58,691 bases of DNA, taken from assembly GCA_949840775.1 (NCBI GenBank), contig CATKXO010000015.1:1-58691 (forward strand). The letters run 5' to 3'. Below the pieces are notes generated by a model. It was given only the letters and a program-made list of their open reading frames with translations, was not told the origin of the DNA and searched no databases. Each line of letters starts with the position of its first letter. Position 1 is the first letter of the stretch. Made by a program: the position numbers and the translations under genes. Of the stretch, positions 51,084-57,770 are shown one piece after another. Source of the stretch: an uncultured bacterium. GTDB taxonomy: Bacteria > Bacillota > Clostridia > Oscillospirales > Oscillospiraceae.

Positions 51084-51292
51084 TAGGCGTATTCCTCGTA
51101 GCGGTTGTACTCCGTCAGCCGGTCCAGAAGCTGGTTGTACAGCTCGTATCCAATCAGCTCCCGGACCTGTGACTCGATTTTGTTGCATTCCTCCCTGGCG
51201 GAGTGATAGCCGGGGAGGTCCTTACAGAGACAGGCCACCGCGTGGGAGACCTCTTCGCTTCTCCAAAATAACTCAGCAAATAGTTCTTGCAT
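51029..51292 (-). CDS. Small helical protein, convergent with the fusion gene
   Basis: An 87-residue, mainly helical acidic protein (MQELFAELFWRSEEVS ... EEYAYYAVGLGLRETIF). The repeated E-Y-x-x-Y and final GLGLR resemble small accessory-region proteins of Firmicutes; I cannot name a family with confidence. The ATG at 51292 has AAGGAG 8 bp upstream. The 3' end overlaps the opposite gene by 55 bp. Divergent from the XRE regulator at 51387, with operator-like repeats between. Confidence 0.65.
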   Translation of the reverse strand: MQELFAELFWRSEEVSHAVACLCKDLPGYHSAREECNKIESQVRELIGYELYNQLLDRLTEYNRYEEYAYYAVGLGLRETIFRALCG

Positions 51293-51319
51293 TTTGCCCA
51301 CTCCTTATGGTAATTTGAT

Positions 51320-51366
51320 ATCGCACTTTTGGCACGTCTTTATTATAATCGCATTTTGAGCACGTG
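51320..51366. promoter_or_regulatory. Divergent promoter region with repeated operator-like sites
   Basis: TCGCACTTTTGGCACGT (51321) and TCGCATTTTGAGCACGT (51349) are direct repeats 28 bp apart flanking a TATAAT (51344-51349). They are likely sites for the adjacent XRE protein. Confidence 0.5.
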
Positions 51367-51386
51367 TCAAGTGCTTTGGAGGCAGT

Positions 51387-51605
51387 ATGGAAAATTTTTC
51401 TTCACGGATAAAGTCCCTACGGAAAGAGCGGGGCTTGAAGCAAAAGGAGATGGCGAAAACATTAGGGCTGGCAGACCGTTCCTATCAGTGCTACGAGTAT
51501 GGGGAGCGTTTTCCTGACTTTAAGGGTCTTATCGCCATCGCAGATTTCTTCGATGTCAGTCTGGACTATCTGGTGGGCCGCTCCGACGTGCGGGAGCGGC
51601 GGTGA
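51387..51605 (+). CDS. Small XRE-family regulator
   Basis: A 72-residue protein that is almost only a Cro/CI HTH domain (IKSLRKERGLKQKEMAKTLG, then SYQCYEYGERFPDFKGLIAI and LDYLVGRSD). TTTGGAGGCAGT precedes the ATG. It probably represses its own promoter and the divergent 87-residue gene through the repeats at 51320-51366. It lies immediately upstream of the tandem small-peptide array; whether it regulates it is unknown. Confidence 0.85.
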   Translation: MENFSSRIKSLRKERGLKQKEMAKTLGLADRSYQCYEYGERFPDFKGLIAIADFFDVSLDYLVGRSDVRERR

Positions 51606-51614
51606 AATTGGCTC

Positions 51615-51644
51615 TTGCATATTCTGGGGCAAATGTGCTATAAT
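51615..51644 (+). promoter_or_regulatory. Antitoxin RNA promoter, array unit 1
   Basis: TTGCAT (51615-51620), 18-bp spacer, TATAAT (51639-51644) with an extended TGn element. Confidence 0.75.
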
Positions 51645-51649
51645 ATCCT

Positions 51650-51745
51650 TGGCGAAAGCCAAAACTGATGATCAATCCAACCTCACCGCAAAAAGGTGCC
51701 CTCCGGAAGAGATGGGAGCTCTCCGGAGGGCACCTTTTTGCGACG
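51650..51745 (+). ncRNA. Candidate antitoxin RNA, array unit 1
   Basis: About 95 nt: a 5' hairpin TTGGC-GAAA-GCCAA, a single-stranded block AAACTGATGATC (51662-51673), and the terminator stem 51688-51741. The block is identical to 51828-51839, so the RNA is complementary to codons 3-7 of the unit 1 peptide mRNA. Confidence 0.7.
51688..51741. terminator. Bidirectional terminator, array unit 1
   Basis: Twenty-base perfect arms (51688-51707 and 51722-51741) with A-tract/T-tract ends serving both convergent transcripts. Confidence 0.9.
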
Positions 51746-51751
51746 ACGGGC

Positions 51752-51847
51752 TTACTGTTCCCCGCTATGTCTGTCAAGCCACTTGCTTACGCAGTGGGAG
51801 ACTACGTTCGCTGCGACAGACATTATGAAACTGATGATCCATTCCAT
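51752..51847 (-). CDS. 31-residue Fst-like membrane peptide, array unit 1
   Basis: Starts MEWIISFIMSVAANVVSH, a membrane helix, then KWLD and a charged tail RHSGEQ. A single helix ending in a W-L-D motif and a polar tail is the plan of Fst/Ldr-type toxins of par addiction modules. GGGAGGAGGTGAGGTC precedes the ATG. The promoter TTGCGC-17-TATAAT lies at 51923-51895. Function as a growth-inhibiting membrane peptide is inferred. Confidence 0.75.
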   Translation of the reverse strand: MEWIISFIMSVAANVVSHCVSKWLDRHSGEQ

Positions 51848-51894
51848 GACCTCACCTCCTCCCGCTGCCGGTGTAGGTGGAGGACAGCACCGCC

Positions 51895-51923
51895 ATTATA
51901 CCAAAATCCGACAGGGGGCGCAA
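51895..51923 (-). promoter_or_regulatory. Peptide mRNA promoter, array unit 1
   Basis: Minus-strand TTGCGC (51923-51918), 17-bp spacer, TATAAT (51900-51895). Confidence 0.75.
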
Positions 51924-51943
51924 GGCGGCGGTGAAAATCCCTC

Positions 51944-51973
51944 TTGCATTGAGTGACACCAATGTGGTATAAT
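51944..51973 (+). promoter_or_regulatory. Antitoxin RNA promoter, array unit 2
   Basis: TTGCAT (51944-51949), 18-bp spacer, TATAAT (51968-51973) with extended TGn. Confidence 0.75.
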
Positions 51974-51978
51974 ATCCT

Positions 51979-52080
51979 TGGCGAAAGCCAAAGCTGATGA
52001 GGAAATCCATATTCTCACTTCCTGCGCAAAAAGCGGTCCCCTGAAGAGGTAGGCACTCTTCAGGGGGCCGCTTTTGCGGT
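51979..52080 (+). ncRNA. Candidate antitoxin RNA, array unit 2
   Basis: Same plan as unit 1: a TTGGC-GAAA-GCCAA hairpin, then AAAGCTGATGAGG (51990-52002) matching 52163-52175 at 12 of 13 bases, then the terminator. Confidence 0.7.
52026..52077. terminator. Bidirectional terminator, array unit 2
   Basis: GCAAAAAGCGG.CCCCTGAAGAG-type arm (52026-52048) pairs with the arm ending at 52077. Confidence 0.85.
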
Positions 52081-52087
52081 GGAAGGC

Positions 52088-52183
52088 TCACTGTCCCTTA
52101 CCATGTCTGTCGAGCCATCTGCAAATGTAGTAGGCAGTTACGTTTGCTGTGGCAGACACGAAAAAGCTGATAAGGTGCTCCAT
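52088..52183 (-). CDS. 31-residue Fst-like membrane peptide, array unit 2
   Basis: Starts MEHLISFFVSATANVTAYY, then IC-RWLD and a charged tail ending GKGQ. Same length and motif order as units 1 and 3 but the most diverged in the helix, with YY replacing SH. GGGGGTGAG precedes the ATG. Promoter at 52257-52229. Confidence 0.75.
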   Translation of the reverse strand: MEHLISFFVSATANVTAYYICRWLDRHGKGQ

Positions 52184-52228
52184 AATCTCACCCCCTTCTG
52201 CCGCCGGTATAGGTGAGACAGCGCCATC

Positions 52229-52257
52229 ATTATACCAAAATCCGACAGGGGACGCAA
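52229..52257 (-). promoter_or_regulatory. Peptide mRNA promoter, array unit 2
   Basis: Minus-strand TTGCGT (52257-52252), 17-bp spacer, TATAAT (52234-52229). Confidence 0.75.
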
Positions 52258-52277
52258 GGCGGCGGTAAAAATCCCTC

Positions 52278-52307
52278 TTGCAATAGATGACACCAATGTG
52301 GTATAAT
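52278..52307 (+). promoter_or_regulatory. Antitoxin RNA promoter, array unit 3
   Basis: TTGCAA (52278-52283), 18-bp spacer, TATAAT (52302-52307) with extended TGn. Confidence 0.75.
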
Positions 52308-52312
52308 ATCTT

Positions 52313-52410
52313 TGGCGAAAGCCAAACCGAGAATGTATTTCATATTTCCACCGCAAAAAGCGGCCCTCCGGAAGAGATGGGAGCTCTCCGGAGGGCCGCT
52401 TTTTGCTATG
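52313..52410 (+). ncRNA. Candidate antitoxin RNA, array unit 3
   Basis: A TTTGGC-GAAA-GCCAAA hairpin, then AAACCGAGAATGTA (52324-52337) matching 52493-52506 at 13 of 14 bases, then the terminator 52353-52406. Confidence 0.7.
52353..52406. terminator. Bidirectional terminator, array unit 3
   Basis: GCAAAAAGCGGCCCTCCGGA and its complement, a 20-bp stem. Confidence 0.9.
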
Positions 52411-52416
52411 GTGGGC

Positions 52417-52512
52417 TTACTGTTCCCTGTTATGCCTGTCAAGCCACTTGCTTACGCAGTGGGAGACTACGTTTGCTGCGACAGACACAATGAAACCGAG
52501 TATGTACTCCAC
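52417..52512 (-). CDS. 31-residue Fst-like membrane peptide, array unit 3
   Basis: Starts at GTG (52512): (M)EYILGFIVSVAANVVSH, then KWLD and tail RHNREQ. The second half is nearly identical to unit 1, while the first eight codons differ, exactly where the antitoxin-matching block lies. GGGAGGAGGTGGGAATC precedes the GTG. Promoter at 52588-52560. Confidence 0.75.
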   Translation of the reverse strand: MEYILGFIVSVAANVVSHCVSKWLDRHNREQ

Positions 52513-52559
52513 GATTCCCACCTCCTCCCGCTGCCGGTGTAGGTAGGGACAGCACCGCC

Positions 52560-52588
52560 ATTATACCAAAATCCGACAGGGGACGCAA
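52560..52588 (-). promoter_or_regulatory. Peptide mRNA promoter, array unit 3
   Basis: Minus-strand TTGCGT (52588-52583), 17-bp spacer, TATAAT (52565-52560). Confidence 0.75.
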
Positions 52589-52601
52589 GGCGGCGGTAAA
52601 A

Positions 52602-52746
52602 GGGAGTGCCCTTTTCGCAGATTTTAATGTAGGGGCCGCCGCCTTCGGCGGCCCGCCAAAATGCAGCGCCTCCCCTGGTTTCGGGCTGCCCAGGGGGGCG
52701 GCCCCTACAGCTGATCTCCGGATAAAATGCGTGTTAGGGCACTCCC
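52602..52746. repeat. MITE-like repeat family B, long form copy 3 (intact ends)
   Basis: 145 bp with perfect 10-bp terminal inverted repeats GGGAGTGCCC (52602-52611) and GGGCACTCCC (52737-52746). Inside is the palindromic TGTAGGGGCCGCC ... GGCGGCCCCTACAG core that occurs alone elsewhere. No ORF. Confidence 0.85.
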
Positions 52747-52822
52747 GGAGCCGCAAGACACGTTGACGGATTCTCCGCAGGCTGATATACTGGCAGTATT
52801 CCAAAAGAAAAGAGGGCAAAGC

Positions 52823-54781
52823 ATGCCTTTTGACCGCGATTTATTCCTCCCCGTCAGCCGGGAGGACATGGCCCGCCGGGGGTGGGATTTCTTCGACTTC
52901 CTGCTTATTACCGGCGATGCCTATGTGGACCACCCCTCCTTCGGCCCGGCCATCATCGGCCGGATTTTAGAGGCGGAGGGCTACCGGGTGGCGGTACTGG
53001 CCCAACCGGACTGGAGGTCGGCGGAAGCATTCCGGTCATTGGGCCGGCCCCGGCTGGGGGTGCTCATCGGGGCGGGGAACATCGACTCCATGGTGGCCCA
53101 CTACACCGCCGCCAAAAAGCGGCGCCACGACGACGCCTACTCCCCCGGACGGAAGGCCGGTCTGCGCCCCGACCACGCCACGGTGGTCTACTCCAACCGG
53201 GTGCGGGAGGCCTTTGGGGACATCCCCATTGTCATCGGCGGGCTGGAGGCCTCCCTTCGCCGCTTTGCCCACTACGACTATTGGGAGGACAAGGTCCGCC
53301 GGTCCGTCCTCTTTGATGCCCAGGCGGACATCCTCACCTACGGCATGGGGGAGACGGCGACTTTAGAGATTGCCGCCCGGCTGGCCTCCGGGACCCCCGT
53401 CTCTGAGATTACCGACGTGCGGGGCACCTGCGTCGTGGGAAAATACCCCACCCTGTGCGCCTACCCCAGGGTGGAGGTGCCCTCCTTTGAGGAGGTGTCC
53501 GCCTCCAAAACGGCCTATGCCAAAGCCAACATGGTGGAGTACCAGGAGCACGATGCGGTGTCCGGAAAAGCCATCCTCCAAAAACACGGAGACCGGTTTT
53601 TGATTGTCAACCCGCCCGCCTTTCCCCTGACCACCAAGGAGCTGGACCGGGTGGCCGGGCTGCCCTACGTCCGGGAGCCCCACCCCATGTACGACGATAT
53701 GGGGGGCGTGCCCGCCATCGAGGAGGTGCGCTTCTCCGTCACCCATAACCGGGGGTGCTTCGGGGCCTGCAATTTCTGTTCCCTGGCCTTCCATCAGGGA
53801 CGGACCATCTCTTGCCGAAGCCACGACAGCGTCATCCGGGAGGTGCGCCTGCTCACAGAGCACCCCGGCTTCAAGGGCTACATCCACGACGTGGGCGGCC
53901 CCTCGGCCACCTTCCGCCGGCCCTCCTGCGAGAAACAGCTCAAGAGCGGCATGTGCCGAAACCGGGCCTGCCTGGCCCCGGAGCCCTGCCCCAATCTGGA
54001 TGCCGACCACACCGACTATATGCTCCTCCTGCGCAAGCTCCGGGCCATCCCCAAGGTGAAAAAGGTGTTCATCCGCTCGGGCATCCGCTTCGACTATCTG
54101 ATGAAGGACCCCAGCGGGGAGTTCTTCACCGACCTAGTCCAGCACCACATCTCCGGCCAGCTGAAGGTGGCCCCGGAGCACTGTGTGGCTCACACCCTGG
54201 ACTATATGGGCAAGCCCCATATCGAAGTGTATGAGAGGTTCCGGGAGAAATACTTCAAGCTCAACCGGCGGTACGGAAAGGACCAGTATCTGGTGCCCTA
54301 CCTCATCTCCTCCCACCCCGGCTGTACCCTGGCCGACGCCGTTCGGCTGGCCGAGTGGCTGAACAAACAGGGTCACATGCCCGAGCAGGTCCAGGACTTC
54401 TACCCCACACCCGGCACCCTGGCCACCTGCATGTGGTACACCGGCATCGACCCCCGGACCATGGAGCCGGTGTTTGTCCCCAAGTCCCCCCACGACAAGG
54501 CTCTCCAGCGGGCCCTGATGCAGTGGCGCAAGCCCCAAAACCGAAAGCTGGTGCTGGAGGCCCTCCGCAAAACGGGCCGGGAGGACCTCATCGGCTACGG
54601 CAAGCACTGCCTGGTCAGGCCGGACAAGGGTGCTCCTGTAGGGAGCGGCCGACCAGCCGCCCCGCAGCCAAAAGAGCAAACCCGAAAAAAGGCCGATACC
54701 CGTCTCCGGGTGGAGAAAAAAGACGGCCCCACCAAACCGGCCCGTAAAAAGGGCTGGGCAAAGCCAAAGAAGAAAAAATAA
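52823..54781 (+). CDS. YgiQ family radical SAM protein
   Basis: A 652-residue UPF0313/YgiQ protein. The N-terminal B12-binding-like/UPF0313 region (FFDFLLITGDAYVDHPSFG) is followed by a radical SAM core with the cluster motif CFGACNFCS near residue 315 and HDVGGPSATFRRP. The basic C-terminus (from about 610) includes residues read from a family-B repeat fragment (near 54635-54665) and ends in a KPKKKK tail. The enzyme's substrate is unknown. I use the ATG at 52823 after AGAGGGCAAAGC. Confidence 0.9.
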   Translation: MPFDRDLFLPVSREDMARRGWDFFDFLLITGDAYVDHPSFGPAIIGRILEAEGYRVAVLAQPDWRSAEAFRSLGRPRLGVLIGAGNIDSMVAHYTAAKKRRHDDAYSPGRKAGLRPDHATVVYSNRVREAFGDIPIVIGGLEASLRRFAHYDYWEDKVRRSVLFDAQADILTYGMGETATLEIAARLASGTPVSEITDVRGTCVVGKYPTLCAYPRVEVPSFEEVSASKTAYAKANMVEYQEHDAVSGKAILQKHGDRFLIVNPPAFPLTTKELDRVAGLPYVREPHPMYDDMGGVPAIEEVRFSVTHNRGCFGACNFCSLAFHQGRTISCRSHDSVIREVRLLTEHPGFKGYIHDVGGPSATFRRPSCEKQLKSGMCRNRACLAPEPCPNLDADHTDYMLLLRKLRAIPKVKKVFIRSGIRFDYLMKDPSGEFFTDLVQHHISGQLKVAPEHCVAHTLDYMGKPHIEVYERFREKYFKLNRRYGKDQYLVPYLISSHPGCTLADAVRLAEWLNKQGHMPEQVQDFYPTPGTLATCMWYTGIDPRTMEPVFVPKSPHDKALQRALMQWRKPQNRKLVLEALRKTGREDLIGYGKHCLVRPDKGAPVGSGRPAAPQPKEQTRKKADTRLRVEKKDGPTKPARKKGWAKPKKKK

Positions 54782-54786
54782 AAATT

Positions 54787-54814
54787 GGGACGGGCGATTG
54801 CCCGTCCCGTTTTG
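54787..54814. terminator. Bidirectional terminator
   Basis: GGGACGGGC / GCCCGTCCC hairpin followed by GTTTTG, between convergent genes. Confidence 0.85.
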
Positions 54815-54815
54815 A

Positions 54816-55313
54816 TTAATAGCGCACAGCGCTGGAGTCAGGCTCCCAGCTGGGGGTGCCGGAGTAGGTGTCATTGCCGGTGATGATATCGCCAATGCCC
54901 CGGCCGATGTCGCCGATGGCGTCGCCGGTATCCCGGACGATATCCCGGGCGTCCCGGGTCAGGTCCCGGGAGACGGCATTGCCGTTGCCGCCGTAGACCC
55001 GGCCGTTGGAGCCGGCGGTGTAGCGGCCGTCGTCAAAGTAGTCCCGGCCGTTGCTGTAGGTGCGGCCGTTGTAGACGGACTGGCCGCCGTACCGCCGGCT
55101 CACCGTACCGGGGGTTCCGGAGGCGGAACCGCCCGCGCTGCCGGAGGCCGGACCGGAGCCGCTGCTCCCGTTGGTTCCGGAGGTCACGCCGCTGTTGGAG
55201 CCCCCGTTGGCGGTGCCGCCGGCGTTGTTGGTGTTGGGGTCCCGGTTGCTGCAAGCTGTCAATGTCCCCGCCAGGGCGAGGGCCAGGGCCAGCGCAAAAA
55301 TTTGCTTTTTCAT
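54816..55313 (-). CDS. Gly/Ser/Asn-rich lipoprotein
   Basis: A 165-residue lipoprotein: MKKQIFALALALALAGTLTAC signal with lipobox LTAC, then a low-complexity Gly/Ser/Asn-rich stretch (about 25-75), a Tyr-rich part (YGGQSVYNGRTYSNGRDYF), and a helical C-terminal region with repeated D-x-x-R-D. It resembles no enzyme; an envelope or spore-coat-associated role is conceivable. GGGAGG is 8 bp before the ATG at 55313. Confidence 0.7.
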   Translation of the reverse strand: MKKQIFALALALALAGTLTACSNRDPNTNNAGGTANGGSNSGVTSGTNGSSGSGPASGSAGGSASGTPGTVSRRYGGQSVYNGRTYSNGRDYFDDGRYTAGSNGRVYGGNGNAVSRDLTRDARDIVRDTGDAIGDIGRGIGDIITGNDTYSGTPSWEPDSSAVRY

Positions 55314-55484
55314 CGCTGTATCCTCCCGCTCTTTTTTCCGTGGAGGTTCCATCCGGGGTCTAGTATGTGCCTGTTTTGCAGGGAACAGTCCGGGAATGCG
55401 TAGTCAAATTGGCTTTTTTGACCACTTGTGACGGAATTTTTTGGCAGCCCGCCGTTATTTTGGAAAAAACTTGGGCAGAATCTC

Positions 55485-55513
55485 TTGCAATTCGGCTGGC
55501 AGTATGGTATAGT
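55485..55513 (+). promoter_or_regulatory. Promoter of the rimP-nusA-infB operon
   Basis: TTGCAA (55485-55490), 17-bp spacer, TATAGT (55508-55513). Confidence 0.7.
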
Positions 55514-55540
55514 ATATGTGGAATGTATGGTAGTATTGGC

Positions 55541-55568
55541 AGAGTGGGGTTGCGGCTCCGCTCTTTTT
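55541..55568 (+). terminator. Leader hairpin/attenuator of the rimP operon
   Basis: AGAGTGGGG / CTCCGCTCT hairpin followed by TTTTT in the leader, 45 bp before rimP. Comparable leader terminators precede rimP in many Firmicutes, to my knowledge, and would fit NusA-dependent feedback. Confidence 0.6.
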
Positions 55569-55611
55569 GATTGAAAAAACCGGTCCGACGCCGGGTTCAG
55601 GAGGTTTTTGC

Positions 55612-56067
55612 ATGGCAAAGGTGACTGACGCCGTGGCAGCCCTGGCCCTCCCCGTGGTGGAGAAGGCGGGCTGTGCCCTGTGGGACGTGGAATATGTAAA
55701 GGAGGCGGGGACCTGGTTTCTCCGCATCTATATCGACAAGGAGGGCGGGGTGTCCATCGACGACTGTGAGGCCGTCTCCCGCCCCCTGTCCGACCTTTTG
55801 GACCAGGCCGACCCCATCGAGGGCAGCTACACCTTTGAGGTGTCCTCTGCCGGGGCGGACCGGGCACTGAAAAAGCCGGAACACTTTGCCCGGTTCCAGG
55901 GCGCGGAGGTGGAGGTCAGGCTCTACCGCCCCAGAGAGGGCCGCAAGGAGTTTGTGGGCGTTCTCAGGGGATATGAGAACGGAGACGTGACGCTGGATGT
56001 GAACGGGGCGGAGACCCTTTTTACCAAACAGGAGATTGCCCTGGTACGGCTGTACCTGCGGGTTTGA
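55612..56067 (+). CDS. rimP: Ribosome maturation factor RimP
   Basis: A 151-residue protein needed for 30S maturation. Family features: CALWDVEYVKEAGTWFLRIYID, SIDDCEAVSRPLSDLLD, and YTFEVSSAGADRALK. The C-terminal Sm-like domain covers about 90-150. I use the ATG at 55612 after CAGGAGGTTTTTGC; the upstream in-frame Met lies in the leader hairpin tail. It leads the conserved rimP-nusA-ylxR-ylxQ-infB operon. Confidence 0.95.
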   Translation: MAKVTDAVAALALPVVEKAGCALWDVEYVKEAGTWFLRIYIDKEGGVSIDDCEAVSRPLSDLLDQADPIEGSYTFEVSSAGADRALKKPEHFARFQGAEVEVRLYRPREGRKEFVGVLRGYENGDVTLDVNGAETLFTKQEIALVRLYLRV

Positions 56068-56085
56068 CTTTAGGAGGAAAAGCAC

Positions 56086-57300
56086 GTGGCTAAAAGAGTA
56101 ACAAAGAAAGCCGTCAATACCAACGAGATGGACGGCAAGGAATTTTTTGAGGCAATTCACCAGATCGAGCAGGAGAAGGGCATCAAGCCCGGCTATATGA
56201 TGGAAAAGGTGACCCAGGCGCTGCTGTCCGCTTACCGCCGGGACCACGAGGGGGTGGGAGACAACCTGTTTATCGAGGCCGACGAGTCCACCTATACGGT
56301 CCGCCTGTTCCTGAAAAAGGAGATCGTGGAGAAGGTGGACAATCCCTCCACAGAGATCAGCCTGGAGGAGGCCCTCCGGTCCCTGCCCCGGGCCGAGCTG
56401 GGCGATATGCTGCGCGTGGAGGTAAAGGCCCGGTCCTTTGGCCGCATCGCCGCCCAGACCGCCCGCCAGGTGATTATCCAGGGCATCCGGGAGGCGGAGC
56501 AGGGGATGATCTACGACGAGTTTTCCACCAAGGAGCACGAGCTGCTCACCGGTACCGTCACCCGCATCGACCCCCGAAACGGGGCGGTTTCCCTGCGGCT
56601 GCACTCCGGCTCCGAGTTTACCGACGCCTACCTGGGCTCCGGCGAGCAGGTGGAGGGGGAGCGCTACGTGGAGGGCCAGCGGCTGAAGGTCTACGTGGTG
56701 GAGGTGCGCAAGGCCACCAAGGGCCCCCAGGTCCTGATTTCCCGCACCCACCCCGGTCTGGTAAAGCGGCTGTTTGAACTGGAGGTCCCCGAGGTCTACG
56801 ACGGCACTGTGGAGATCCGCTCCGTGGCCCGGGAGGCCGGCTCCCGCACCAAGATGGCCGTCTGGGCCTCTGAGCCCAACGTGGACCCCATCGGCGCCTG
56901 CGTGGGCCCCCGGGGCCAGCGGGTGAACACCATTGTAGAGGAGCTGAAGGGGGAGAAAATCGACATCATCCGCTGGTCCGAGGACCCGGCGGAGTATATC
57001 GCCGCCGCCCTGTCCCCCGCTGATGTCATCAGCGTGGAGGAGCTGCCCCCGGTGGGCGACGCCAAGAGCTGCCGGGTGGTGGTCCCCAACGACCAGCTGT
57101 CCCTGGCCATCGGCCAGAAGGGGCAGAACGCCCGCCTAGCCGCCAAGCTCACCGGCTATAAGATCGACATCAAGCCCGAGTCCGAGCCCCTGGAGCCCAT
57201 TGAGGAGCTGAGGGCTCAGGCCGAGGCCGACGCTGCCGAGGCCCCCCTGGAGGCGGCCATGGCCGAAGCGGAGGAGAACGGAGAGGTCCCGGAGGATTGA
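56086..57300 (+). CDS. nusA: Transcription termination/antitermination protein NusA
   Basis: A 404-residue NusA: an N-terminal RNA-polymerase-binding domain to about 125, an S1 domain to about 200, then two KH domains (VGPRGQRVNTIVEELKGEKIDII and AIGQKGQNARLAAKLTGYKIDI). A short acidic Ala/Glu tail replaces the C-terminal acidic repeats of E. coli NusA, as usual in Firmicutes. GTG start behind TAGGAGGAAAAGCAC. Confidence 0.96.
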   Translation: MAKRVTKKAVNTNEMDGKEFFEAIHQIEQEKGIKPGYMMEKVTQALLSAYRRDHEGVGDNLFIEADESTYTVRLFLKKEIVEKVDNPSTEISLEEALRSLPRAELGDMLRVEVKARSFGRIAAQTARQVIIQGIREAEQGMIYDEFSTKEHELLTGTVTRIDPRNGAVSLRLHSGSEFTDAYLGSGEQVEGERYVEGQRLKVYVVEVRKATKGPQVLISRTHPGLVKRLFELEVPEVYDGTVEIRSVAREAGSRTKMAVWASEPNVDPIGACVGPRGQRVNTIVEELKGEKIDIIRWSEDPAEYIAAALSPADVISVEELPPVGDAKSCRVVVPNDQLSLAIGQKGQNARLAAKLTGYKIDIKPESEPLEPIEELRAQAEADAAEAPLEAAMAEAEENGEVPED

Positions 57301-57302
57301 CC

Positions 57303-57462
57303 CTGTAGGGCGCGACGACCCGGCGCGCCGCTCTCTCTGGCACTCGTAGGGGCGGCCTGTGGCCGCCCATGAGGATTGGACGCGCCACAGTGGGCGGCCA
57401 CAGGCCGCCCCTACAGGCACCGTGTTTTTACACGGCGAGCCGAGGTCGTCTCGCCCTACAAT
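57303..57462. repeat. Nested palindromic repeats between nusA and ylxR
   Basis: An outer element (TGTAGGGCG at 57304 and CGCCCTACA at 57452-57460) encloses a complete family-B-like palindrome at 57346-57414 (GTAGGGGCGGCC / GGCCGCCCCTAC). It appears as one repeat inserted in another. Confidence 0.75.
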
Positions 57463-57491
57463 AACAGACCTCACATAAGGGAGGAAGAGCC

Positions 57492-57770
57492 TTGCCCAAG
57501 AAGATACCCATGCGCCAATGCGTTGGCTGCCGGGAGATGAAAGAGAAGCGATCGCTCATCCGGGTGGTAAAATCCCCGGATGGGGTGGTGTCCCTGGACT
57601 TCAAGGGCAAGCTGCCCGGCCGGGGGGCCTATGTGTGCCCCGACCCGGAGTGCCTGAAGCGGGCCCGGAAGAGCCGGGCCCTGGAGCGGGCCTTCTCCGC
57701 CCCCATGCCCGACGAGGTATGGGCGGGGCTGGAGGAACAGATGAAGGAGGTGCCGTCCCATGACCAATGA
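57492..57770 (+). CDS. ylxR: YlxR family RNA-binding protein
   Basis: A 92-residue DUF448 protein. Signature residues are RQCVGCREMKEKRSLIRVV, GRGAYVCPDPECL and KSRALERAF. YlxR structures show an RNA-binding surface. The start is TTG at 57492 behind GGGAGGAAGAGCC. Standard position between nusA and ylxQ, although a nested repeat has widened the gap to nusA. Confidence 0.93.
   Translation: MPKKIPMRQCVGCREMKEKRSLIRVVKSPDGVVSLDFKGKLPGRGAYVCPDPECLKRARKSRALERAFSAPMPDEVWAGLEEQMKEVPSHDQ

Noticed and set aside
51600-52600. Possible CRISPR array or assembly duplication because of three similar 325-bp blocks
   Set aside because: The repeats are too long and too diverged for CRISPR, and differences between units are functional and paired, so duplication by assembly error is unlikely.
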